NCBI GenBank assembly: GCA_947458545.1
Contig: CANGYH010000005.1
Location: 1 to 64,000 of the forward strand
Direction: 5' to 3'
DNA: 64,000 nt
DNA from: Cytophagaceae bacterium
GTDB taxonomy: Bacteria > Bacteroidota > Bacteroidia > Cytophagales > Flexibacteraceae
The notes under the pieces were generated by a model. That model made no database searches. It was not told the DNA's origin and saw nothing but the letters and a program-made list of their open reading frames with translations. Below are positions 1 to 6,213 of the stretch, piece after piece. Within the stretch, counting starts at the first letter, position 1; every line of letters begins with the position of its first letter. Both the position numbers and the translations under genes were made by a program.

Positions 1-140
1 ACCCAAGATGGATCATCGAACGCACCCTGGCCTGGCTTGGAAACTTCCGCAGACTCTCCAAAGAATACGAGAAAACAGCCTCATCATCAGCCACTTTCAT
101 AACCCTGGCAGGCATCTGCCTCTCCCTCAATAAAATCTAA
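1..140 (+). CDS. IS5-family transposase, C-terminal end (partial)
   Basis: An open frame running in from the window edge and stopping with TAA at 138-140 encodes about 45 residues: P-RWIIERTLAWLGNFRRLSK-EYEKT, then ATFITLAGICLSLNKI. The RW-(I/V)-(I/V)-ER-T-x-AWL-x-x-FRRL-x-K-x-YEK block is the hallmark of the C-terminal end of IS5-family DDE transposases; its Glu (in IIER) would be the last catalytic acidic residue. The N-terminal part lies outside the window, so I cannot say whether the element is intact. It ends only 47 bases before the stop codon of htpG on the other strand. Confidence 0.85.
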   Translation, partial: PRWIIERTLAWLGNFRRLSKEYEKTASSSATFITLAGICLSLNKI

Positions 141-151
141 ACAGCTTCTGG
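1..151 (+). mobile_element. Right end of an IS5-like insertion sequence
   Basis: This covers the transposase tail and the sequence just after its stop. The bases TAAACAGCTTC at about 139-149 look like the inner-to-outer right inverted repeat of IS5-group elements, whose ends often read (G)AAGCTGTTTA. The left end is outside the window, so the exact boundary and any target duplication cannot be fixed; 151 is an estimate. Confidence 0.55.
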
Positions 152-186
152 AGACCTGGACCAGCATCCCAACTGTCTTGTCTGGC

Positions 187-1986
187 CTAGACCAGGCTAT
201 TGGCTGTGTGGGCGATGAAGTCGGCCAGGGGTTGGCCTTCTAGCTTGCCTTGGGCCAGGAGGGCCAGGTGGTAGAGCTGGCGCACGGCGGGCCCTGCCTC
301 GGCCTGGGTGAGGAGCTTGGCCATGACGGGGTGGTTGGCATTGACGACCAACGTGCCGGGCATGTCGCCGAAGGGGCTCTTCTGGCCTTGGATGCGCATC
401 ATCTCGGCCATGCGGAGCATGAACTCGTCTTGCACCAGGGCGGTGGGCAGGTCGGTGCTCTGGAGGTCGGCTGTCTGGACGGTGATCTTGTCGCCTAGCT
501 CCTTTTTGAACAGCTCGGCCAGGCGGGTCTTCTCGTCGTCGGAGAGGGCGGCGATGGCGGCCTGGTCTTTGGGGATGATGTCTTCGGCCGATGCAGAGTC
601 TATCCGCTTGATTTTGAGCTTCTCCTGGCTTTGCTCGAGGTGGCTGACGTAGTGGCTGTCGATGGGGTGGCTCATGTCGAGCACGTCGTAGCCGCGGGCG
701 GTGAGGGGCGTCATGAAGGCCGCCTGCCGCGCCGCATCTGCCGTGTAGAGCCATACCAGGTTGCCGTCTTTGTCGGTCTGGGCGGGGGCGGTTTTCTCGC
801 GGTATTCCTCTAGGGTAAAGAGCTTCTCCTCAGTGTTTTTGAGGAGAGCGAAGTTCTTGGCGCGCTCGGCAAACTTGGGCTCGGCCACCATGCCGTACTT
901 GACAAAGAAGCCGACGGCCTCCCACTTGGCCTCGTAGGCGGTGCGGTCTTGGTTGTAGAGCTCCTGGAGCTTGTCGGCTACTTTGCGGGTGATGTAGCCG
1001 CCGATCTTCTTGACGGCTTGGTCGCTCTGTAGGGCCGAGCGGGAGACGTTGAGGGGGATGTCGGGCGAGTCTATGACGCCGTGCAGCAGCGAGAGGAAGT
1101 CGGGTACAACGTCCTTGAGGTTCTCGGTGATGAAGACCTGGCGGCTGTAGAGCTGGATCTTCTCGCGCTCGACCTCGAACTTGCCCGTCATCTTGGGGAA
1201 GTAGAGGATGCCCGTGAGCGTGAAGGGGTGGTCAACGTTGAGGTGGATCCAGAAAAGCGGATCCTCGGCCATGGGGTAGAGCGTGCGGTGGAACTCGAGG
1301 TAGTCTTCGTCTGTCAGCTCGGCGGGGTTGCGCGTCCAAACGGCTTTTTGGTTGATGGCCTCGCCCCCGAATTTGACCGTGACGGGCAAGAACCGGCAGT
1401 AGCGCGTCAGCACGGTGCGGACGCGGTACTCGTCGAGAAACTCTTCGCCCTCAGTGCCGATGTGGAGGATGACGTCGGTGCCCTGCGTCTCGCGCTCGGC
1501 CTCGGTGATGGTGTAGTCGGTCTGGCCCTCGCAGACCCAGCGCACGGCCTGGCTGCCGGGGCGCAGGCTGCGCGTGACGATCTCGACCTTGTCTGCCACC
1601 ATGAAGGCCGAGTAGAAGCCCAGGCCGAAGGCGCCGATGATGTCCTCGCGCTTGGCCCCTTGGGCGGCGAATTTCTCCAGAAACTCAGACGCGCCCGAGA
1701 AGGCGATCTGGGTGATGTACTTCTCGACCTCGTCGGCCGTCATGCCGATGCCGGTGTCGGAGAAGGTGATGGTGCGGGCGTCTTTGTCCACCGTCACGTT
1801 CACCTCCAGCTTGTCATCGTCTTGGGCCACGCCCTCGAGCGGGCCGACTTGCTTGGCCTTGCGGCAGGCATCTACGCCGTTGGAGGCCAGCTCGCGGATG
1901 AACACCTCGGTATCGGCATACAGGGCCCGCTTGATGATGGGGAAGATGTTTTCGGTATGGATGGAAATGGTGCCTTTCTGCTCCAT
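187..1986 (-). CDS. htpG: Molecular chaperone HtpG (Hsp90)
   Basis: Cytosolic ATP-dependent chaperone of the Hsp90 family, about 599 residues, normal for bacterial HtpG. The N-terminal GHKL ATPase domain is complete: RELASNGVDA carries the catalytic Glu and the Asn that binds magnesium, DTGIGMT is the nucleotide-binding loop, and GAFGLGFYSAFMVAD is the lid/G-rich segment. Middle and C-terminal dimerisation domains follow. I prefer the ATG at 1984-1986 (protein MEQKGTISIHTENIF) to a TTG two codons earlier. There is no clear Shine-Dalgarno sequence, as is usual in this phylum. It is divergent from the aldo/keto reductase gene. Confidence 0.97.
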   Translation of the reverse strand: MEQKGTISIHTENIFPIIKRALYADTEVFIRELASNGVDACRKAKQVGPLEGVAQDDDKLEVNVTVDKDARTITFSDTGIGMTADEVEKYITQIAFSGASEFLEKFAAQGAKREDIIGAFGLGFYSAFMVADKVEIVTRSLRPGSQAVRWVCEGQTDYTITEAERETQGTDVILHIGTEGEEFLDEYRVRTVLTRYCRFLPVTVKFGGEAINQKAVWTRNPAELTDEDYLEFHRTLYPMAEDPLFWIHLNVDHPFTLTGILYFPKMTGKFEVEREKIQLYSRQVFITENLKDVVPDFLSLLHGVIDSPDIPLNVSRSALQSDQAVKKIGGYITRKVADKLQELYNQDRTAYEAKWEAVGFFVKYGMVAEPKFAERAKNFALLKNTEEKLFTLEEYREKTAPAQTDKDGNLVWLYTADAARQAAFMTPLTARGYDVLDMSHPIDSHYVSHLEQSQEKLKIKRIDSASAEDIIPKDQAAIAALSDDEKTRLAELFKKELGDKITVQTADLQSTDLPTALVQDEFMLRMAEMMRIQGQKSPFGDMPGTLVVNANHPVMAKLLTQAEAGPAVRQLYHLALLAQGKLEGQPLADFIAHTANSLV

Positions 1987-2115
1987 GGTCAAGTAGTAAC
2001 TACGGTGGGGTTTGTGCCTAGCGCCCTTACAAACCCGGGGCCAGGCGTGCGGGGGCTGACAAGATGGCGGCGGGGAAACGCCTTCGAGTGCTCTTTATCT
2101 CCCCACCTTTGCCTC

Positions 2116-3156
2116 ATGATGCAATACAAACTGTTTGGCCGCACGGGCCTGCGCGTGTCTGAGCTGTGCCTGGGGACTATGACCTTCGGGACGGAGTGGG
2201 GGTATGGGTCGGATTATGCGGGCTCTAAGGCGCTGTTTGAGGCCTTTGCCGAGGCGGGGGGCAACTTCTACGATACGGCCAACCGCTACACGGAGGGCAC
2301 CTCGGAGCGGTACCTGGGCGAGTTTATCGCCGCCGACCGCCACCGGTGGGTGATCGCCTCCAAGTATAGCCTGCGCGACAGGGGCGGAGACCCGAACTTT
2401 TCGGGCAACCACCGCAAGAACCTGATGCGCTCGGTAGAGGAGAGCCTGCGGCGGATGAAGACCGAGTTTATGGACATCCTCTGGGTGCATGCCTGGGATG
2501 GACTGACGCCGGTGGACGAGGTGCTGCGCGGGCTTGACGACCTGGTGCGGCAGGGCAAGGTGCACTATATCGGCATCTCGGACACGCCGGCCTGGGTTTG
2601 CTCGATGGCAAACGTGCTGGCCGAGCTGCGCGGCTGGGAGCGCTTTGCAGGCCTGCAGGTGGAGTACAGCCTGATTAACCGCACCGTAGAGCGCGATCTG
2701 CTGCCTATGGCGCAGCACTTCGGCATGACGATTACGCCCTGGGGGGCGCTGGGCGGGGGCGCGCTTACCGGCAAATACCTGCGCGGCGAGGCTGGCCGCG
2801 TGCCCGAGCAAAGCCTGCGCCGCGACGCACGCGCCACAGCCATTGCCCAAACCGTGGTGGACATTGCCGCCGAGCTGGGCGCGCTACCCGGCCAAGTGGC
2901 CCTGGCCTGGGTACGGAGTTACTCGCCGCTGGTGATACCGATTGTGGGGGCCAAGAACGCAGCGCAGATTCAGGAGTCTATCGGCTGCCTCGATGTGCAG
3001 CTGGAGGCGGCCCACCTGGAGCGGCTCAACGCGGTGAGCGCCATCGAGCTGGGCTTTCCGCACGATTTCTTGGCCGGGCCTGCTGTGGCCGACGTGCTGT
3101 ACGGCGGCACGCGGGGGCAGGTTATGGATACGCACCGGTTTGGGCCGGTGCGGTAG
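2116..3156 (+). CDS. Aldo/keto reductase
   Basis: NAD(P)H-dependent oxidoreductase of the aldo/keto reductase superfamily, 346 residues, related to the YajO/IolS-type 'general stress' group. The catalytic tetrad is visible: Asp in NFYDTANRYTEG, Tyr in the same segment, Lys in VIASKYSL and His in LWVHAWDG. The C-terminal IVGAKNAAQIQESIG is the cofactor-phosphate binding stretch. The true start is one of the paired ATG codons at 2116/2119 (MMQYKLFGRTGLRVSELC); a long in-frame extension upstream is only the shadow of htpG. A CACCTTTG sequence 6-13 bases before the start resembles the phylum's -7 promoter element. The substrate cannot be predicted. Confidence 0.93.
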   Translation: MMQYKLFGRTGLRVSELCLGTMTFGTEWGYGSDYAGSKALFEAFAEAGGNFYDTANRYTEGTSERYLGEFIAADRHRWVIASKYSLRDRGGDPNFSGNHRKNLMRSVEESLRRMKTEFMDILWVHAWDGLTPVDEVLRGLDDLVRQGKVHYIGISDTPAWVCSMANVLAELRGWERFAGLQVEYSLINRTVERDLLPMAQHFGMTITPWGALGGGALTGKYLRGEAGRVPEQSLRRDARATAIAQTVVDIAAELGALPGQVALAWVRSYSPLVIPIVGAKNAAQIQESIGCLDVQLEAAHLERLNAVSAIELGFPHDFLAGPAVADVLYGGTRGQVMDTHRFGPVR

Positions 3157-3159
3157 GGC

Positions 3160-3426
3160 CTAGGTCTGCGGCGTCTGAGGCCCGGGGCCCAGTGGAGCCT
3201 TGGGCTTTGGCTGCTTGTAGTGGCCGTCCACCATCAGGAAGATGAAGATGGCGTAGCCGGCGATAGCGGTATTGCGCAGGGCTTCGGCCATGGCCGCGTC
3301 TTGGCCGAACTGATAGGCGTAAATGGCGCAGCCCGCCAGCAGCGACAGCAGAAAGTAGTGCCCAAACAGGCGGCGCTTGTTGAGCTTAAAACTGCGGGCC
3401 AGCACCCACAACAGCAGAAGATCCAT
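3160..3426 (-). CDS. Small membrane protein, unknown
   Basis: An 88-residue protein with two hydrophobic segments (about residues 1-12 plus 22-40, and 52-66), a basic loop between them and a Pro-rich hydrophilic tail ending PLGPGPQTPQT. I do not recognise the family. It converges on the aldo/keto reductase gene, with three bases between the stop codons. It starts at an ATG only 45 bases downstream of the DCC-family gene on the same strand, so it could be the last gene of that run. Confidence 0.6.
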   Translation of the reverse strand: MDLLLLWVLARSFKLNKRRLFGHYFLLSLLAGCAIYAYQFGQDAAMAEALRNTAIAGYAIFIFLMVDGHYKQPKPKAPLGPGPQTPQT

Positions 3427-3471
3427 ATTGATAGAATGCCCACAGGGCTTGCGCTTGGGGGCTTAGAAGCA

Positions 3472-3894
3472 CTAGCGCAAAAATCGGGCGCTAAGTTCGG
3501 GGGTGGGTAGCCAGCAGGAGGGTTTTCGGCCAAACCAGCGGTAGCGCCGACGCGCCACGAAGCGGTAGGCGGCGTCTCGGGCGGGCTTGTAAAGGGCTCG
3601 CAGACCTGCCAGCCAGCGCCAGGGCAGGCGCAGGTAGGCGGCGGTGCGCAGGGCGGCGTCGGAATCTGTGTAGGCAGCGGGGCCTTCGATTAGCACCAGG
3701 CTGGCCTGGTAGCCAGGGGGCAGGCCGTGGGCGGCCAGCAGGGCCTGGCCTGCCTCTGACTGCAGGGCTGCAAAGCGCAGGGTGGGTGCAGACTCGTGGC
3801 GCAGGATGAACTGGACTGCGCTGCTGCAGAGGTTGCAGACGCCGTCGAAGAGGAGGATGGGGGCAACCTTAGGCAGAGACCGGTTGGGGAGCAT
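3472..3894 (-). CDS. DCC-family thiol-disulfide oxidoreductase-like protein (DUF393)
   Basis: A 140-residue protein with the diagnostic LLFDGVCNLCSSAVQFIL block: a D-G-x-C-x-x-C motif that gives the DCC family (DUF393) its name, within a predicted thioredoxin-like fold. YRLPWRW-like and WFGRK segments downstream also fit the family. The start ATG at 3892-3894 (MLPNRSLPKVAPILLFDG) gives the normal family length; a longer upstream frame is rejected because it overlaps the DUF2442 gene. Even so, the two genes overlap by 26 bases, suggesting co-translation. Redox activity is inferred from the motif; the partner is unknown. Confidence 0.85.
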   Translation of the reverse strand: MLPNRSLPKVAPILLFDGVCNLCSSAVQFILRHESAPTLRFAALQSEAGQALLAAHGLPPGYQASLVLIEGPAAYTDSDAALRTAAYLRLPWRWLAGLRALYKPARDAAYRFVARRRYRWFGRKPSCWLPTPELSARFLR

Positions 3895-4117
3895 AGGTAA
3901 AAAAACCTTCTGCAGACAGGTCCTCATCCAGGGCAGGCCAATGGGCAGAAGCCCCCTGGCGCCTAAGTTGGTATTGAAGGCGCTCCTTGGGCGATGCTTT
4001 CTCAAGAATAGGAAACCAATGCAGGGGACAAGCCACCGACCGTCCATCGGCAAAATGGCCCACAACCTCCCTATCTGTAAAGGAGATGGCGGTTAGCCGC
4101 GGTTTTGCGGTACTCAT
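3869..4117 (-). CDS. DUF2442 domain protein
   Basis: An 82-residue protein (MSTAKPRLTAISFTDREVVG...). The VGHFADGRSVACPLHWFPIL segment, followed by a basic helix and W-P-x-LDEDLSAEGF, is the DUF2442 pattern. Its ATG overlaps the stop of the upstream DUF4160 gene as ATGA (4114-4117), a translational-coupling arrangement. DUF2442 and DUF4160 genes are commonly found side by side, and toxin-antitoxin-like behaviour has been suspected from such context but not shown here. Its 3' end overlaps the DCC-family gene. Confidence 0.85.
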   Translation of the reverse strand: MSTAKPRLTAISFTDREVVGHFADGRSVACPLHWFPILEKASPKERLQYQLRRQGASAHWPALDEDLSAEGFFTYAPQPVSA

Positions 4118-4347
4118 CGGTTGAAGTAGATTTCCCATCTTGAATCAATTAAATCTTCATTTTCCAAAATAAGCGCTTCTGCCAATCTTAAATCTTTCGG
4201 TTTAAGGCCATCATTGTCTATGAGCACTAACGGTTTGATGGAAAATTTAGCTTCGCCATCCGCATTTGAAACATGAATGTGCTTCGGAAGGTGCTCGTTA
4301 CTGTAGAAAAAGAAACGTAGGCCAAATGCTCTGAATATTTCTGGCAT
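4114..4347 (-). CDS. DUF4160 domain protein
   Basis: A 77-residue protein. IFRAFGLRFFFYSNEHLPKH, followed by IHV and KFSIKPLVLI, is a textbook DUF4160 sequence (the family reads roughly G-h-x-h-x-h-(Y/F)-x-x-(E/D)-H-x-P-x-H-h-H-h). The DNA of this gene is clearly richer in A and T than its neighbours, which points to recent acquisition. It lies 27 bases after the DUF721 gene and is coupled by ATGA to the DUF2442 gene. Function is unknown; a role as one half of a two-gene module is an inference from context. Confidence 0.88.
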   Translation of the reverse strand: MPEIFRAFGLRFFFYSNEHLPKHIHVSNADGEAKFSIKPLVLIDNDGLKPKDLRLAEALILENEDLIDSRWEIYFNR

Positions 4348-4374
4348 ATTGAAGCGGTTAATAAATTAATGTAA

Positions 4375-4686
4375 TTACCTAAACACCACCTCCGTAATGG
4401 CGTCTGCCCCGGCGTGGGCTTGCAGAATCTCTAGCACGCGGGTGCGGCTTTGGACGAGCTGGGTGCGCAGGGGTGCGCTGCTGAGCTCTATGTGCAGCAC
4501 GGTGCCGTCTAGCCAGAGGCGGTGGGTGCGGCTGGCCACGGTGCTGCCCATCAATTGCTCCCAACTGTCTAGCAGGCTTTGCTGGCGCAGCTTGCCTTGC
4601 AGGGCAAAGTGCTTCAGATACGCCTCGATGGCTTCGCCAAGAGGGCGGGGGCGGCCGTAGCGGGTGTCTTGGGGGCGGAAAGCCAT
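4375..4686 (-). CDS. DUF721 (DciA-like) protein
   Basis: A 103-residue basic protein: PLGEAIEAYLKHFALQGKLR, then SLLDSWEQLMGSTVASRTHR, then LWLDGTVLHIELSSAPLRTQL. This is the DUF721 fold. In other bacteria the DciA branch of DUF721 helps load the replicative helicase DnaB, and in Bacteroidota the gene is a small stand-alone one like this. The DciA role is an inference from family membership. It starts at an ATG 56 bases after a strong terminator, so it probably heads its own transcript, continuing into the DUF4160/DUF2442 genes. Confidence 0.88.
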   Translation of the reverse strand: MAFRPQDTRYGRPRPLGEAIEAYLKHFALQGKLRQQSLLDSWEQLMGSTVASRTHRLWLDGTVLHIELSSAPLRTQLVQSRTRVLEILQAHAGADAITEVVFR

Positions 4687-4741
4687 GCCTCTAAGGTACG
4701 CAGGCCAGCCAGCTTGGCCCTAGGCCCTGGCCCTAAAAAGG

Positions 4742-4767
4742 AAAGCCCGGCACCAAGGCCGGGCTTT
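4742..4767 (-). terminator. Intrinsic terminator after the T9SS cargo gene
   Basis: Perfect 10-bp stem (AAAGCCCGGC / GCCGGGCTTT) with a 6-base loop. Read on the minus strand it is followed by TCCTTTTTAG. It lies between the stop of the secreted-protein gene (4793) and the start of the DUF721 gene. Confidence 0.88.
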
Positions 4768-4792
4768 ATTGTAAGCGATTTTGCTGGCAGCA

Positions 4793-5923
4793 TTAGCGCA
4801 CCACTACGCGTTGGGCGCGGCCAGTGCGCTCATCTACCACCATGTACAGGCCTTTGGCCCAGCCTTCTGTAGAGAGGCTTGCGGTACGCTGCACGGTGGC
4901 GCGGGCCATTACCTGGCCTGTGAGGCTGCAGATACGCAAGGTGGCAGACTGGGGCACGAAGATGCTCAGCTCGGCGCGGCTGGCATCGTGGTGGAGGCGG
5001 ATGCCCTCTTGGCTCCGAGGTTGCAGGGCTGTGATGGCATTGAGCGGGGCAAAGGCCGAACCTATCACGATGGGTGTGGTGCGCCCGCCACGGGGGTTCA
5101 CCGACGATACGGTGCCCCAGGTGCCGGTGGCGCTGGCCTGATTGCCGACGATCTGGCCCATCATGTCGAACTGCGCTATGAAGCGGATGCCATTGGGCAG
5201 GTTGTTGGGCACATAGGTGGTGTAGCCGCCGTTGGAGGAGTCTCTCCAGCTGGGGCCGCCGGCTACGCGCGCGCCGATGGCTTCTACCACGGCCGTGGTC
5301 AGGGGCCGGCCGGTGCCGTCTGGGTTATCGTAGAGGGCTACGATGTTCTTGGGCGTAGCCAGAGACGAGCCACGCACGCCGGTGGCCACAGAGTCTGCCC
5401 CGGTGTCTCCGAAGCCGAGTACGCTAAGCGTTTGGTCTAGCCCGAGGCGCTTGGCGATGGTAGTGCCCCCTTGCCCGTCGTTGAGGATGAGGGTTGGGAT
5501 AATTTGATTTTGTACCGAAAAGCGCGCATTGGCCGTGGGCACAAAGGCAAACCAGCCCGTGTACTCGCCCAGGGCGTTGGTGGTAAAGGTGCCGCTGTTG
5601 GTATTGGCCAGGCTGGGCTGCGTGGTGTAGAGCGCCGTGCCGCCTGGGTTCAAAAAAAGTGGGTTGCCCGCGCCACCGCCGGTATCAGTTGCGATGGCCC
5701 CTTGGGAGATAAACTTGTAGGTTGCGTTAGGGCGCAGGTTGGTTACGCGGGCGTAATAGGCCATCGGGATGCGCTGCCCACCCGTTGTGGTGCCCCCCTT
5801 GGCTATAAAGCGTGGCACGATAACGCCAAAAAAGTCTGCCCGGGTTAGGCGCTGGGCTTGGGTAGGGGCAAGGCCAAGCAACAACGCGGCTGCCAACAGT
5901 AACGAGGTGTACAGATTCTTCAT
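4793..5923 (-). CDS. Secreted protein with type IX secretion sorting domain
   Basis: A 376-residue exported protein. It has a clean Sec signal peptide (MKNLYTSLLLAAALLLGLA, cut near AQA) and a Gly/Thr/Asn-rich, beta-type body with no recognised catalytic motif. The last about 75 residues look like a type A T9SS sorting domain: LSIFVPQSATLRICSLTGQV, then an L-S-T-EGWAKGLYMVV-D element and a final RAQRVVVR strand. It is therefore probably exported through the gld/por machinery encoded at 39418-45619. Its own role (adhesin, structural or enzymatic) is not evident. Confidence 0.82.
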   Translation of the reverse strand: MKNLYTSLLLAAALLLGLAPTQAQRLTRADFFGVIVPRFIAKGGTTTGGQRIPMAYYARVTNLRPNATYKFISQGAIATDTGGGAGNPLFLNPGGTALYTTQPSLANTNSGTFTTNALGEYTGWFAFVPTANARFSVQNQIIPTLILNDGQGGTTIAKRLGLDQTLSVLGFGDTGADSVATGVRGSSLATPKNIVALYDNPDGTGRPLTTAVVEAIGARVAGGPSWRDSSNGGYTTYVPNNLPNGIRFIAQFDMMGQIVGNQASATGTWGTVSSVNPRGGRTTPIVIGSAFAPLNAITALQPRSQEGIRLHHDASRAELSIFVPQSATLRICSLTGQVMARATVQRTASLSTEGWAKGLYMVVDERTGRAQRVVVR

Positions 5924-6213
5924 TTAAGAATGGGGGTTGGCCTACGCACCTGGCTGTAATGATTTGCCGCCGGGATTACGGGCTTCCGACTGTAAAGTTG
6001 CGCAATGCCTTAACTTCTCTCCTAATAGGGTTTGCCTGAGTCTAGTAAAGAGCCTTGGTTGGTACATAACCGTTTAACCCTGCTTTATAACCACTTGCCA
6101 CAAGCCAGACGGGTTAGTCGGTAATTTATGCCGACCTTTGCCGCATGCCTGCGGCTAGCTGCGGTGGGCAACCTAAAACTGTGCCCGGCGTCCCTATGGG
6201 CGAGGGCTATATT
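5924..6213. promoter_or_regulatory. Divergent intergenic region
   Basis: A 290-base gap between the minus-strand T9SS cargo gene and the plus-strand TonB receptor gene, AT-richer than the coding DNA, so it must hold both promoters. GACCTTTG at 6131-6138 matches the phylum's TAnnTTTG -7 element at 7 of 8 positions for the receptor gene, which would leave a leader of about 70 bases. I see no convincing -33 element or operator. Confidence 0.4.

Noticed and set aside
1081-2115. Long in-frame upstream extension of the aldo/keto reductase (691-residue reading)
   Set aside because: It is antisense to htpG and the extra sequence has no domain; the paired ATG at 2116/2119 begins the family N-terminus.
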